Shown here: piece after piece, positions 46,402 to 56,580 of the stretch | How the letters are laid out: each line of letters opens with the position of its first letter | Position numbering within the stretch: position 1 is the stretch's first letter | Assembly: GCA_028768545.1 (NCBI GenBank) | Contig: CP054838.1 | Span: 4,647,001-4,711,000 of the forward strand | Direction: 5' to 3' | DNA: 64,000 nucleotides | Source: Desulfobacter sp. | Lineage (GTDB): Bacteria > Desulfobacterota > Desulfobacteria > Desulfobacterales > Desulfobacteraceae | The notes under the pieces: generated by a model | Databases searched by the model: none | Told to the model about the DNA's origin: nothing | What the model saw: only the letters and a program-made list of their open reading frames with translations | Translations under genes and position numbers: made by a program

Positions 46402-48125
46402 TTGTTGTTTAACCCCTTTACATTAGCCTTCTCCCATGAATGGGCACACCTGGAACCCCAATTTCGGGCCTATCATTTTGAAGGGTCATTGTCCCGGGTG
46501 AGGCTGGCCATCCTGGTCGGTATTTTCTTTTACGGTATATTCGGCATTCTGGACTATGTCATGATGCCGGATATAAAAAATATTTTCTGGGCCATCCGTT
46601 ATCTGATTGTCATTCCTCTGGCGCTGTTTACCTTTGGCTTTTCTTTCAGGCCTGAATTTAAAACCTGGGCCAACCCCTGTCTTTTTTTCATCTGCCTGAC
46701 CGGAGGCTTGGGCATTGAACTGATGGTTATCCTGGCAGACCCGCCAGCCACCTATTCCTATTATGCCGGAATTATTCTCGTTTTCATTACCATCCACACC
46801 TTTTTGAACATCTCTTTTTTATGGGCAAGCGCCTGCTACTGGTCCATTGTCCTGTTTTACGAAATCATAGCCATCTGGGTGATGGACACCCCCAGCATTG
46901 TTCTGATCAATAATAACTTTTTTTCATTTCCGCCGTGATCATCTGAATGCTGGCCGGCTACACCATGGAGGTGAACAGCCGGTACAGATTTTTGTCCAGC
47001 CATTTACTGGCCCTTGAAAAAGACAAGGTCAGCCAGATCAACAAAAGCCTGGACCACAAGGTAAAAAAAAGAACCAAAGCATTGTCCCTTGCCAACAGCC
47101 GGCTTCAAAAAGAAATGGCCGAACGCCTGAAAACCCAGGCCCAACAGCTCAGGCTGGAAAAAGAGTTGAACAAGCGGCAGAAACTTGAAGCCATCGGCAC
47201 CCTGGCCGGCGGCATTGCCCATGATTTCAACAATATTCTTTCGGCTGTCATCGGGTATACCAAACTGGCCATGGAGGATACCGATCCCCAAGAAAGAACT
47301 AAAAATCAGGCACAGGTGATCAAAGCGGCCCTGCGGGCCAAGGAACTCACCTCCCAGATTTTAACCTTCAGCCGCCAGGCTGAGCCCATGGCCCGTCCGA
47401 TTAAAATCCGGCCGGTCATGGAAGAGGCCTTAAATCTTCTCAAGGCATCCATTCCGGCAAGCGTGACCATCACAACCCAGCTGAAATCTGAAGCCAAGGT
47501 GATTGCCGACCCCACCCAGATACATCGGATCATCATCAATTTATGCACCAATTCGGTCCAGGCCATGGCAGACCATACCGGGACCTTGAACATTATTCTG
47601 GATGATCTTTTTTTGGATGCCCCCAAGAAAAGTCTTGCTCCAGGCCCCTATATCAGGCTGTCCATCAGCGATACGGGCCAGGGCATGAGCCCCCAGGTCA
47701 TGGAAAAAATATTTGATCCTTTTTTCACGACCAAGGCGGTTGACCAGGGCTCGGGAATGGGGCTGTCGGTTGTTCACGGTATTGTCAAACAATACCGGGG
47801 CAGCATCCGGGCGTACAGCGAACAAGGCCGTGGCGCCACCTTTGTTGTCCTCCTGCCCCAGACCGACAAAAAAATTACAAAAAGCATAATTCCGGACCCC
47901 ACGCCTTTGGGAAAGAATGAAACCATTCTGGTTCTCGACGATGAAATCGCCCTGACCCAAATGATGGAAAAAGCGCTCACCGCCACAGGCTACCAGGTAA
48001 AACCCTTTTGCTCGCCTCACAAAGCGTTGGCATACGTAAAAGCCAACCACATTGACCTGATTATCACGGATTTTTCCATGCCTGAAATGAACGGGGTTGA
48101 GTTTGCCAAAAAGGTTGTGGCCATC
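46402..48125 (+). pseudogene. Hybrid sensor histidine kinase, 5' part (frameshift, nonsense codon, then IS256)
   Basis: Starts with TTG at 46402. The first frame encodes five or six membrane helices (LAILVGIFFYGIFGILDYV onward). In the T7 run at 46918-46924 one T seems lost: adding one gives NNFFFISAVII, then a TGA at 46944-46946 where relatives usually have Gly, then MLAGYTMEVNSRYRF. The rest of the frame (from 46947) is HisKA with GGIAHDFNNILSAVIGYT, HATPase with FDPFFTTKAVDQGSGMGLSVV, and a receiver domain with VLDDEIALTQMM and ITDFSMPEMNGVEFA. It breaks at 48125, where IS256 is inserted; the remaining receiver codons are at 49585-49755. Three independent lesions; certainly not functional as a sensor. 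Confidence 0.88.
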
Positions 48126-49576
48126 GGGAATGTTCAGAATTCTGTGTCACGGTTTCGGTTCCCGGATCTGCCTCAGCGCCAGCGGAAGTAAAAGTCAGGT
48201 CCGAGAATGGGCCTTCAATCAGCCACGTCGGAGGAGTTGACTTTTGCTGGAGTGGAGTTCCTGGAACCATCTTTTCCATCTGTAAATAAATCCCTATCAA
48301 ATTCCCAGCTCTTTATCCAGCCGGCCTTCAAAGAAAATTGCCAACTGGGAAATTGTCAGTGACCAATTTTGAATCGGCATTGTCCATTTTTTACTGGCGT
48401 TCTGGATCCCCATGTAAAGCAGCTTTAACAGGCTGTCCTGGTTCGGGAATGATCCCTTTGTTTTGGTCAGTTTTCGAAACTGTCGATGCACAGCCTCAAT
48501 GGTATTTGTGGTGTATATTATCCGTCGAATCTCTTCTGGATATTTAAAGAAATGACTGAGGCGTTCCCAGTTGTTCCGCCAGGATTTTATCACAATCGGG
48601 TATTTGTCATTCCATTTATTTTCCAAGATATCCAGTTCTTCTTCGGCCAGATCCTTATTGACCGCTTTATAAACACGTTTTAGATCTGCCATAAATTCCT
48701 TTTTATTTTTGGAACCAACGTATTTCAATGAATTTCGGATCTGGTGGACTACGCAGACTTGAACTTCTGTGTCCGGGAATATGGTCTCAATGGCCTCGGG
48801 AAAACCTTTTAGACCATCAACACAGGCAATCAGGATATCTTTTACCCCTCGGTTTGAAAGGTCTGTTAACACCTGCAGCCAGAAGTTCGCACCCTCATTC
48901 TCGGATATGTACAGCCCAAGAACCTCTTTGCGGCCCTCGATATTCACCCCAAGAATTGTGTAAACGGCTTTGCTGCTGACCTTTCCGTTTTCTCGTACTT
49001 TATAATGTATGGCATCAAGCCATACGATTGGGTACACATTTTCCAACGGCCTGGCCTGCCATTCTTTGACGGTATGAATGATTTTATCGGTAATGGTGCT
49101 CAGAGTGGCATTTGAAATCTCAAGTCCATAGATTTCCTGTAAATGGGAAGCCATATCATTATAACTCATGCCCAGGCCGTAAAGGGCTATTATCTTTCTT
49201 TCAATTTCATCGCTGAGCGTTGTCTGATGTTTTTTGACGATCTGTGGAGAGAAGGTTCCGGCCCTGTCACGCGGGGTTTTTAGCTCAAATTTACCATCCA
49301 GGGATTTAATGGTCTTTTTGCTTTTTCCATTACGGCGGTTGGCAGAAACTTCCTGCCCGAGATGGGACTCCAACTCTCCTTCAAGAGCAGCTTCAGCAAG
49401 ATTTTTGATTAATGATGTAAGGACGCCGCCCTTACCTGTGAAGGGTTTACCTTCCTGGATGCCTTTAAGGGCTTTTTGAAAATCAAATTCGGTGTTTTCT
49501 TCGGTCATGTCAGTTCTCCTTATTTAGCTGAGTATATCAGCTTTCATTCAACTGACACAGAATTTTGAACGCCCTT
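48126..49576 (-). mobile_element. IS256-family insertion sequence, copy 1 (about 1451 bp)
   Basis: Ends carry inverted repeats with the shared core GTTCARAATTCTGTGTCA, six bases in from each end. An 8-bp duplication TGGCCATC flanks it (48118-48125 and 49577-49584). Removing the element and one duplication joins GTGGCCATC to AAACCAAAG and restores the receiver frame, which confirms the borders. Confidence 0.92.
48297..49508 (-). CDS. IS256-family transposase (mutator type)
   Basis: 403 residues. DDE residues: D in WLDAIHYKV, D in ACVDGLKGFPEAI, E in TTNTIEAVHRQFRK; the C/H segment VCVVHQIRNSLKYV is also typical. AAGGAG lies before the ATG. Intact. The cut-off copy at 63121 differs by a few residues. 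Confidence 0.94.
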   Translation of the reverse strand: MTEENTEFDFQKALKGIQEGKPFTGKGGVLTSLIKNLAEAALEGELESHLGQEVSANRRNGKSKKTIKSLDGKFELKTPRDRAGTFSPQIVKKHQTTLSDEIERKIIALYGLGMSYNDMASHLQEIYGLEISNATLSTITDKIIHTVKEWQARPLENVYPIVWLDAIHYKVRENGKVSSKAVYTILGVNIEGRKEVLGLYISENEGANFWLQVLTDLSNRGVKDILIACVDGLKGFPEAIETIFPDTEVQVCVVHQIRNSLKYVGSKNKKEFMADLKRVYKAVNKDLAEEELDILENKWNDKYPIVIKSWRNNWERLSHFFKYPEEIRRIIYTTNTIEAVHRQFRKLTKTKGSFPNQDSLLKLLYMGIQNASKKWTMPIQNWSLTISQLAIFFEGRLDKELGI

Positions 49577-49755
49577 TGGCCATCAAACCAAAGCTGCCGA
49601 TGATACTCTGCACAGGATATAGTGAAAATATCAGCCGGAAGAAACTAACCCCCGCCGGCATCCATGATGTTCTCACAAAACCCGTAGTCAGGCAGACCCT
49701 GGCAAATGCCATACGAAACGGTTTAGAAAAAAACCATATCCAGGCCAAAATATAA
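49577..49755 (+). pseudogene. 3' end of the IS256-disrupted hybrid kinase (receiver tail)
   Basis: After the 8-bp duplication the frame of the 46402-48125 gene continues KPKLPMILCTGYSENISRKK, then VLTKPVVRQTL and ends at TAA 49753-49755. It is the last part of the receiver domain with the conserved Lys (TKP). It confirms that the IS256 insertion is precise and young. Confidence 0.88.
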
Positions 49756-49816
49756 AATTCCCTGGGGCACCTTGACAGGCCGCAGGGAATTTAAATCTTT
49801 AAAAAATCCGGCCGGA

Positions 49817-50839
49817 TCAGTCCATGACCCGTCCTTCTTCAACCCCGTGGCAGGCCACAAAACCTCCGCTGTCAAGCGCCCGCAATGCGGGCACCTCGGT
49901 TCTGCAACGCTCATCTGCATACACGCACCGGCCGTTAAAAACACAGCCTGTCGGTAAATTCACAGGGGTGGGCACCTCCCCTTTGAGCTTGATATATTTG
50001 GCCTTTTTTTCCCCGACCTTGGGAATGGCCGAAAGCAAAGCCCTTGTATAGGGATGGCGCGGCTCATAAAAAAGGTCATGGGCCGAGGCAAGTTCGCACA
50101 GGGTGCCAAGGTAAAGCACGGCCACCCGGCTTGAGATATGATGAACCACGGATAAATCATGGGTGATGAACAAATAGGTCAGATCCATCTCTTCTCGAAG
50201 TTCCATGAGCAGGTTCAAAATCTGGGCCTGGATGGAGACATCCAGGGCAGAGACGAGCTCATCCGCCACAATAAACTTGGGGTCCAGAATCAATCCTCTT
50301 GCAATGGAAATCCGCTGGCGCTGGCCCCCTGAAAATTCATGGGGATAGCGTGCGATCCAGGCCGGATCCACTCCCACCTTTTCCATGACGTCAGCCACCT
50401 TGTCAGCGGCTTCGGCCCCGGTCATCTTGGGATTGTGGAATCTTAAAGGCTCTTCCAGGGTCTGGCGGACGGTCTTCCTTGGATTAAGAGAGGCGTATGG
50501 ATCCTGAAAAATCATCTGCATTTTTTTCCGAAAGGGCATCCATTGACCATGGTTGAGATTGTCGATGCGCTCCCCGTCAAAGTATACTTTTCCGGAATTG
50601 GGCGGATACAGCCCCATGACCACCCGTGCAAGGGTGGATTTTCCGCATCCGCTCTCGCCGACCACGCTCAGGGTCTCCCCTTTGTTCACAAACAAGGAGA
50701 CATTATTCACTGCTTTGACCGTGGTCTTTTCAAGAACAGGCATTCCCCCCTTAAAGGAGAGCTGGTCCAAAAGGCCGCCTGAAATATCAAAATGCTTGAC
50801 CACATTATCGATGGTCACCAGATGTTTTTCTTTGTTCAT
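49817..50839 (-). CDS. Peptide/dipeptide ABC transporter ATP-binding protein (DppF/OppF type)
   Basis: 340 residues from the ATG at 50839, chosen because GAAGGATATAAA lies just upstream. Walker A GESGCGKST, Q-loop IFQDPYASLNPR, signature FSGGQRQRISIARGL, Walker B FIVADELVSALD, and the oligopeptide C-terminal Fe-S-like Cys cluster (GCVFNGRCVYADERC). Last gene of the peptide operon; ISL3 between it and the DppD-type gene should cut its transcription. Confidence 0.93.
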   Translation of the reverse strand: MNKEKHLVTIDNVVKHFDISGGLLDQLSFKGGMPVLEKTTVKAVNNVSLFVNKGETLSVVGESGCGKSTLARVVMGLYPPNSGKVYFDGERIDNLNHGQWMPFRKKMQMIFQDPYASLNPRKTVRQTLEEPLRFHNPKMTGAEAADKVADVMEKVGVDPAWIARYPHEFSGGQRQRISIARGLILDPKFIVADELVSALDVSIQAQILNLLMELREEMDLTYLFITHDLSVVHHISSRVAVLYLGTLCELASAHDLFYEPRHPYTRALLSAIPKVGEKKAKYIKLKGEVPTPVNLPTGCVFNGRCVYADERCRTEVPALRALDSGGFVACHGVEEGRVMD

Positions 50840-50916
50840 TTTATATCCTTCATTCCTGAAGAGCTGCTCCCGGGGAGCGGCTCGTGCTTTACTGCTCATA
50901 TTTAGATGGCATTTTT

Positions 50917-52282
50917 GGTTCATCCGATTAATGCGTACCTTTTATTGTGAAGGTCCAAAAGTTTCAACCTGAAAAACTCCGAATCCCTGTATCCATAAGC
51001 TTTCCGTTTCATGGTTTTTATCTTGTTATTTGTCCCTTCTAAAGGACCTGTAGATATCCTGTAATCATAGTATGAAAGGATTCTTTGCCTGTGCACAGCC
51101 AAGGTCTTGGCAAATTTCATCAACATTGGAATTTTGGAAATATTGGCCAGATTGATCCAATTGCTGACTATCTTTTCAGCTGTTTCTTTTTTCTTTTGAT
51201 TCCATATTTGCCTGAGTTCCTCTTTCATGTAGTAGACTACCAATAGCGGCTGATTTATTTTCAATGCTTCTTCTAACCGTTGGGCCTCCTTCTTGTCATC
51301 ACTGAGGTTTTCGGGATTTTTTAACAAAAGCCACCGGACTCCCTTCAGAAGTTTTTGTTGCCCGGTATTGGCAAGAAGGTTGTAGAGCTTTCGCCTGAAA
51401 TCCGACAGTTTCTCATTGAACAATTTAACAACATGAAATCTGTCAAAGACAATTGCTGAACCAGAAAGATTTTCAATAACAGCACTCAAGTATGCCGGGG
51501 ACATATCGATGCTGACGGCTTTGATTTTTGCTTTCGATATTTTCACTTTTGTCCAAAAAGATTTCAAAGCTTCACCACCTTTTCCTTCTCCCACGTGCAG
51601 AATTCTACCGGATTCCAGATCCATCACGATGGTCAAGTATTTATGCCCTTTCCCTATGGAAATTTCATCTATGGCAATCTGCCGGACTTTCTCAAGGGGG
51701 ATATTTCGATAACGCCTCAGCAGGTCTTCTTTCTGGATCTGCTTTATCGTATCCCAGCTGATCCTTAAATGGATGGCAATATCTTTGATTGTCATGAACT
51801 GAGACAACTCCAAGACATACCGTTCAAAAGCCCGGGTATAGCTTTTCCCCTCCTGGGCAAAGGATAGTTTGATTTGCCGGACAAATTGACAGAACGAACA
51901 CCAAATTCTCTGGATAGCCGTCCTGAGAATCACGGGTTTTGAACCTACCGGTATTGTTCTGAGATCTCTTGTCACAATCCCTTTCCTGGTGACGGACCTG
52001 GAATTACATTCCGGGCATTTTACCGCCTCCGGTTTTGGTATGAGTTCAAAAGTGATTATTCCACCGATGAAACGTGTTGTTTTATAAAAGTAGTCACGAA
52101 GGCCAAAGGCATGGTATATGAAGCTTGTGGACATTAATTCATTCTCCGATTTTGTGCGAATAACACAAAAAAATTAGAACATGATCATGTTCACACCATC
52201 ATTTCAAGCATAAAAATCCTTACTGTGTTATTGCCTTCCCAGTGATGTTTCTCAGTCCAGGTACGCGATTTTCTGATGAACC
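50917..52282 (-). mobile_element. ISL3-family insertion sequence (about 1366 bp)
   Basis: Ends read inward GGTTCATC-N-GA ... GCGTACCT with about 19 of 25 positions matching. An 8-bp duplication GCATTTTT flanks it (50909-50916 and 52283-52290), the usual ISL3 length. It sits in the roughly 80-bp space between the DppD- and DppF-type genes and breaks no coding frame. Confidence 0.88.
50920..52134 (-). CDS. ISL3-family transposase
   Basis: 404 residues. N-terminal zinc finger (VKCPECNSRSV ... CSFCQFVRQ), HTH (MTIKDIAIHLRISWDTIKQI), DDE domain with D in IDEISIGKGHKYLTIVMDL, D in VSIDMSPAYL and E in ISTGPLEGTNNKIK. Intact. Confidence 0.93.
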   Translation of the reverse strand: MSTSFIYHAFGLRDYFYKTTRFIGGIITFELIPKPEAVKCPECNSRSVTRKGIVTRDLRTIPVGSKPVILRTAIQRIWCSFCQFVRQIKLSFAQEGKSYTRAFERYVLELSQFMTIKDIAIHLRISWDTIKQIQKEDLLRRYRNIPLEKVRQIAIDEISIGKGHKYLTIVMDLESGRILHVGEGKGGEALKSFWTKVKISKAKIKAVSIDMSPAYLSAVIENLSGSAIVFDRFHVVKLFNEKLSDFRRKLYNLLANTGQQKLLKGVRWLLLKNPENLSDDKKEAQRLEEALKINQPLLVVYYMKEELRQIWNQKKKETAEKIVSNWINLANISKIPMLMKFAKTLAVHRQRILSYYDYRISTGPLEGTNNKIKTMKRKAYGYRDSEFFRLKLLDLHNKRYALIG

Positions 52283-52307
52283 GCATTTTTTTTGCCATAC
52301 GGGCAAC

Positions 52308-53273
52308 CTATTTCATGTGGCAGGCCGCCATGATCCCATTGCCCTTGTTTTCAAGCCGGGGCACCTTCTGGGAACAAATTTCCTGGCTCAACTCAAACCT
52401 GGGATTAAAGGCACATCCCTTGGGGATGGAGGTCAGGTTGGGCATCATGCCCGGGATCTGCTTTAAATCCTCACCCGGCGGAATGGAGCCTGGAATGGAA
52501 CCGATCAGCCCATGGGTATAGGGATGAACCGGATGATGGACCACCTGGTCTGTGGGGCCGTATTCAATAATTTTCCCGGCATACATCACGGCAATTTTTT
52601 CGGTCACCTGGGAAACCACACCCAAATCATGGGTAATGAGAATCAAGCCCATCTGTTCTGTTTCACAAAGCTCTTGAAGCAGGTCCATTATTTCCGCCTG
52701 GATGGTGACATCCAACGCCGTTGTGAGCTCGTCCGCGATGATAATGGCAGGATCCGCCAATAGAGAAATGGCAATGATGATTCTCTGGCGCATTCCCCCG
52801 GACAATTCATGGGGGTATTTATCCAGTCGTTCCTCTGGAGAGGGAATCTGCACTTTTCTAAGCTTTTCCAGGGCAATGGCCCGGGCCTGGGCTTTGGACA
52901 ATTTTCTATGGGCCTGAAGGGTTTCTATCATCTGATAGCCGATGGTAAATACCGGATTCAGGGTCATCATGGGATCCTGGAATATCATGGCAATACGGTT
53001 GCCCCGGATCCTTCGCATCTGGGCATCGTTATAATCGGAAATCCGCTTGCCCTCAAAAAATATACTCCCCCTGGAAATAAAGCCGGGTTTTGAAATCAGA
53101 TTAATGATGGAAAAACCGGTCACGGATTTGCCGGCCCCGCTTTCTCCCACAAGGCCTAAACGCTCTCCCTTGTCAAGGGTGAAACTGGCGCCGTCAATGG
53201 CTGTAATATCACCAAACCTTAAGGCAAATTTAACTTCAAGGTCGTTAACTTCTAAAAGATGAGACATCGTAAA
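52308..53273 (-). CDS. Peptide/dipeptide ABC transporter ATP-binding protein (DppD/OppD type)
   Basis: About 321 residues from the ATG at roughly 53268-53273 (MSHLLEVNDLEVKF), which follows the end of the permease by a few bases; an in-frame upstream start at 53348 overlaps the permease and is unlikely. Walker A GESGAGKSV, Q-loop FQDPMMTLNPVFTIG, signature LSGGMRQRIIIAISLL, Walker B IIADELTTALD. C-terminal Cys of this branch is reduced (GCAFNPRFELSQEICSQ). Confidence 0.9.
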   Translation of the reverse strand, partial: FTMSHLLEVNDLEVKFALRFGDITAIDGASFTLDKGERLGLVGESGAGKSVTGFSIINLISKPGFISRGSIFFEGKRISDYNDAQMRRIRGNRIAMIFQDPMMTLNPVFTIGYQMIETLQAHRKLSKAQARAIALEKLRKVQIPSPEERLDKYPHELSGGMRQRIIIAISLLADPAIIIADELTTALDVTIQAEIMDLLQELCETEQMGLILITHDLGVVSQVTEKIAVMYAGKIIEYGPTDQVVHHPVHPYTHGLIGSIPGSIPPGEDLKQIPGMMPNLTSIPKGCAFNPRFELSQEICSQKVPRLENKGNGIMAACHMK

Positions 53274-53277
53274 CTTC

Positions 53278-53835
53278 CTATCCTTTGTAGAGTTTGGGGT
53301 TGAGTACATCCCTGAGCCAGTCCCCCAGCAAATTGATGACCAGAACAAATACCACCAGCCAGATACCCGGAAAAATGGTGATCCACCAGGACCCTGAGAA
53401 AAAGTATTCCTGGCCGGCCCGGATAAGGGAACCGAGAGAAGGCTTGGTCACGGGCATGCCCAGACCCAAGAAAGACAGAGCCGCTTCACTCATCACCGCG
53501 TTGGCCACCTGGATAGTGGAGATAACCATCACCGATGTCAGAGAGTTGGGCAGAATATGGCGAAACATGATGGTCCATTTGGGAAGTCCGATCACCCGGG
53601 CCGCCTCCACATATTCTTTGTTTTTTTCGCCCATGACCGAGGCTCTGATGGTCCTGGCAAACATGGGCCAGTTGGAAAGCCCGATGATCAGAGTCAAAAG
53701 CGGGACGGCCAATCGCTCAAAACTGCCCAGGCCGAATACCACCTGGAAAATAGCGGACATGAAAATGGCCACCTTGTCCCGCTTAAAGCTGTATAGGAAA
53801 TAAGAGTCTTTAAATCTTTCAAATTTTGTTTTCAT
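53278..53835 (-). pseudogene. DppC-type permease with a large in-frame internal deletion
   Basis: 185 residues where 290-300 are normal. The N-terminal cytoplasmic start (DSYFLYSFKRDKVAI) runs directly into the middle of the protein (SAIFQVVFGLG). Missing are the first membrane helices, the periplasmic loop and the start of the BPD_transp_1 domain, about 110 residues. The EAA loop (EYVEAARVIGLPKWTIMFRHILPN) and the C-terminal helices remain. The start overlaps the DppB-type stop (ATGA). Frame is kept, but a functional permease is unlikely. Confidence 0.82.
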
Positions 53836-54818
53836 TTTGTCCCTGTAATTCTAACGGTGGGATTGATAAACCCGTAAAGAAAATCCACAACCGTATTAAC
53901 AAATACAAACAGACTTGCCACCACCACAAGATAGGCAATGAGCAAAGAGATGTCTGCCCGGTGCACGGCCTCCAAAAACATAAACCCCATGCCCGGCCAC
54001 TGGAATACCAGTTCCGTCAGCAGGGTAAAGGCAAACATGATACCGATCTGGACCCCGAATACGGTAATCACGGGCAAGAGGGTATTTTTAAAGGCATGAA
54101 TCAGCCAGACCCTTGCAGGGGAAAGCCCTTTGGCCCAGGCATATTTGATATATTCGGTTTCCAGCACTTCCATAATCTCGCTCCGGATCAGGCAGATAAA
54201 CAAAGGAAGCATCAGAGTGGAAAGAGATACACAGGGCAAAATAAGATGCTTGAGTCCGTCAATGGTCAGCATCCCCGTGGTCCACCAGCCCTTGTTGAAA
54301 AGATCAATGGTCTCCCCCCGTCCGTAGGAGGGAAGCACCTGCCAGTGAATGGCAAAGAGAAAAATCAGCAGGATGGCGGTCAGATATACCGGCATGGAGA
54401 CCCCAAGAGTGGAAAAACTCATGGTGAACCTGGATAAAATACTCCTGGGCCGCAACGCACAATAAACCCCCAGGGGCAAAGAGATGAAAACAATGATCAA
54501 GGCCGTGCCGAACACCAACTCTATGGTGGCGGGTGCATGGTGGAGAATCACCTCAAGGTTGGGTTTGTTATAAAGAAAAGAGCGTCCCAGGTCTCCTTTG
54601 GTGACCGCATTTTTAACAAACCGGGCATACTGGGTGAAAAAGGGATCGTTCAGCCCCATTTGATCGGCAATCTTAGCCCGTTCAGCCGGGGTGACCCGTT
54701 CACCCACAAGGTCCCTGACCGGATCGCCGATCTGATCTTTTATGGAAAATCCCACCAGACCAATGACAAGCATGACCAGTACTGCCTGGATAATCCGTCT
54801 TACTATAAATGCAAACAT
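53832..54818 (-). CDS. Peptide/dipeptide ABC transporter permease (DppB type)
   Basis: 328 residues, full length. N-terminal helix IIQAVLVMLVIGLVGFSI, BPD_transp_1 domain with the EAA loop (EYIKYAWAKGLSPARVWLIHAFKNTLLP). Inner-membrane pore of the peptide importer. Overlaps the DppC-type gene by 4 bp. Confidence 0.93.
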   Translation of the reverse strand: MFAFIVRRIIQAVLVMLVIGLVGFSIKDQIGDPVRDLVGERVTPAERAKIADQMGLNDPFFTQYARFVKNAVTKGDLGRSFLYNKPNLEVILHHAPATIELVFGTALIIVFISLPLGVYCALRPRSILSRFTMSFSTLGVSMPVYLTAILLIFLFAIHWQVLPSYGRGETIDLFNKGWWTTGMLTIDGLKHLILPCVSLSTLMLPLFICLIRSEIMEVLETEYIKYAWAKGLSPARVWLIHAFKNTLLPVITVFGVQIGIMFAFTLLTELVFQWPGMGFMFLEAVHRADISLLIAYLVVVASLFVFVNTVVDFLYGFINPTVRITGTK

Positions 54819-54841
54819 GTTTTCAACTTTTCATTTTAGGA

Positions 54842-54875
54842 ATCGTCCCCCCGGAAAAATGACCGGGAGGACGAT
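54842..54875 (-). promoter_or_regulatory. Hairpin between binding-protein and permease genes
   Basis: A 13-bp stem with one mismatch (ATCGTCCCCCCGG / CCGGGAGGACGAT) around an eight-base loop. Such hairpins downstream of binding-protein genes in ABC operons often stabilise the binding-protein message or attenuate read-through, so more binding protein than permease is made. Confidence 0.6.
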
Positions 54876-54906
54876 GTATGGTTGATTACAAATTATTGGG
54901 TTACAA

Positions 54907-56457
54907 TTATTCGATGACCAGGTCGCCGAAGTAAGGAAAGTTCATTACGTTCAGCACTGGTTTAACCCGGACATTCTTTTTGGCACCATAGGAAAGATTC
55001 TGCCAGTGGTAGGGAACAAAGGCTGCATCGTCATAAAGAATCTGCTCAACTTCCTGGAGCATGGCAGCCCTTTTTTTCAGATTTGTTTCGGATTTGGCAG
55101 CAATGACAAGCTCATCAACCTTGGGGTTGCAATAACCGGAGTTATACTGTCCAATACCGGTTTCTGAATCCGCGCACATGGTCAAAAACTCGGAAAAATT
55201 GGCTGAATCTTCTGTGTCTGAATGCCATCCGATCATCATCATGTCGGCAGCTTTTGCATCAAATTCGTTCCAGTACTGGGCCTTGGGCATGGTTTTCAGA
55301 TTTACCTTAATGCCGATTTTACCCAGCATCTGTGCAGTGGCTTCAGCAATTTTCGCATCATTAACATAACGGTTGTTGGGGGCCATCATGGTAATTTCAA
55401 AACCTTTTTCATAGCCGGCCTCTTTCATCAGAGCCTTGGCCTTGGCCAGGTCATATCTAGGTTTGAGGCTTGCCTTGTAACCGGCATAGCCTCTGGGGCC
55501 CTGCTGGCTTGCAACCGTGGCAGTGCCTTTCATGATTTTTTTCACGATACCGGCATTGTTGACGGCATGAACAATGGCCTGCCTCACACGAACATCTTTG
55601 AAGGCTTCAACACGATTCTGGTTCATCTGAAAGGTGATGATACGGCTGCCGGGAATGGCAACCAGTTTAACTTTGTCATCGGAAGCGATTCTTCTGAAAT
55701 CCTGGGGAGGTACAGGAGAAATAAAGTCTACGTCGCCGGAAAGAAGGGCTGCGACGCGGGTGGCATTCTCTTTAATGGGGGTAAGGATAATTGTATCGAC
55801 ATTACCTGGGGATTTAGTATCCCAGTAGTCTTTAAATCTTTCCATTTCAAGAACCACGTTGTGTTCACGTTTGGTCACCTTAAAGGGGCCTGTGCAGGAT
55901 ACGTTGTTCAGGGCAAAGGATTCCCCGATTTTCAAAAGCAGATCCTTGGGCTGACCGTTTTCATCTTTTCCAGTGTAAAACTCGGAATCCATGGCAAAGA
56001 AATAGGTGGCCATGTTCAACAAAAGGGCATAGGGTTTTTTGGTTTTGATGTCGACAGTATAGTCATCAACTATATAACAGCCGTCAAAGGGTTCCAGCAG
56101 ACCTTTGAAATCCACACTTTTTTTCATGCGGTCAAAGGACCATTTCACATCTTTGGCTGAAAAGGTATTTCCGGAATGGAATTTCACGCCTTTTCTGAGG
56201 TAAAACCGCATGGTCAGTTCGTCTGTACGTTCCCATTTAGTGGCCAGACGGGGTTCAAACGTCAATTCCTGGGTCCAGCGGACCAGGGGATCGGCAACCC
56301 AATGAGAGAGCTGAAGCATGCCGCCTGAAAGCTGAACCTGGATATCCAGGGATACAGGATCGGCATCCAGGCCGATTTTAAAGGTTTTTGCACCGGCAGA
56401 GACTGTGAATGACAGCACCAGAAAAAGACTGAGCATCATTAAAATATTTTTTTTCAT
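54907..56457 (-). CDS. Peptide/dipeptide ABC transporter substrate-binding protein (SBP family 5)
   Basis: About 516 residues; ATG at 56457 chosen because GGAGG is a few bases upstream. Signal peptide MKKNILMMLSLFLVLSFTVSAGA, then the family-5 fold (RWTQELTFEPRLATKWERTD and FRRIASDDKV regions). Periplasmic. No lipobox Cys seen, so probably soluble. First gene of the operon. Confidence 0.94.
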   Translation of the reverse strand: MKKNILMMLSLFLVLSFTVSAGAKTFKIGLDADPVSLDIQVQLSGGMLQLSHWVADPLVRWTQELTFEPRLATKWERTDELTMRFYLRKGVKFHSGNTFSAKDVKWSFDRMKKSVDFKGLLEPFDGCYIVDDYTVDIKTKKPYALLLNMATYFFAMDSEFYTGKDENGQPKDLLLKIGESFALNNVSCTGPFKVTKREHNVVLEMERFKDYWDTKSPGNVDTIILTPIKENATRVAALLSGDVDFISPVPPQDFRRIASDDKVKLVAIPGSRIITFQMNQNRVEAFKDVRVRQAIVHAVNNAGIVKKIMKGTATVASQQGPRGYAGYKASLKPRYDLAKAKALMKEAGYEKGFEITMMAPNNRYVNDAKIAEATAQMLGKIGIKVNLKTMPKAQYWNEFDAKAADMMMIGWHSDTEDSANFSEFLTMCADSETGIGQYNSGYCNPKVDELVIAAKSETNLKKRAAMLQEVEQILYDDAAFVPYHWQNLSYGAKKNVRVKPVLNVMNFPYFGDLVIE

Positions 56458-56580
56458 TCTATCCTCCAATTTAAAGTTAAATCAACATGTTAAAAACAAC
56501 GGATCCGCTCTTTTTAACGGTCTGGTCTTACTATATGTTTAAATAATATGAACTAACAAAAAAAGAGGGGGGGCTAATTT

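Noticed and set aside
46944..46946. In-frame TGA in the hybrid kinase as a possible selenocysteine codon
   Set aside because: It lies in a membrane helix at a place that is Gly in relatives, no GGUC-type hairpin follows, and the gene has other lesions.
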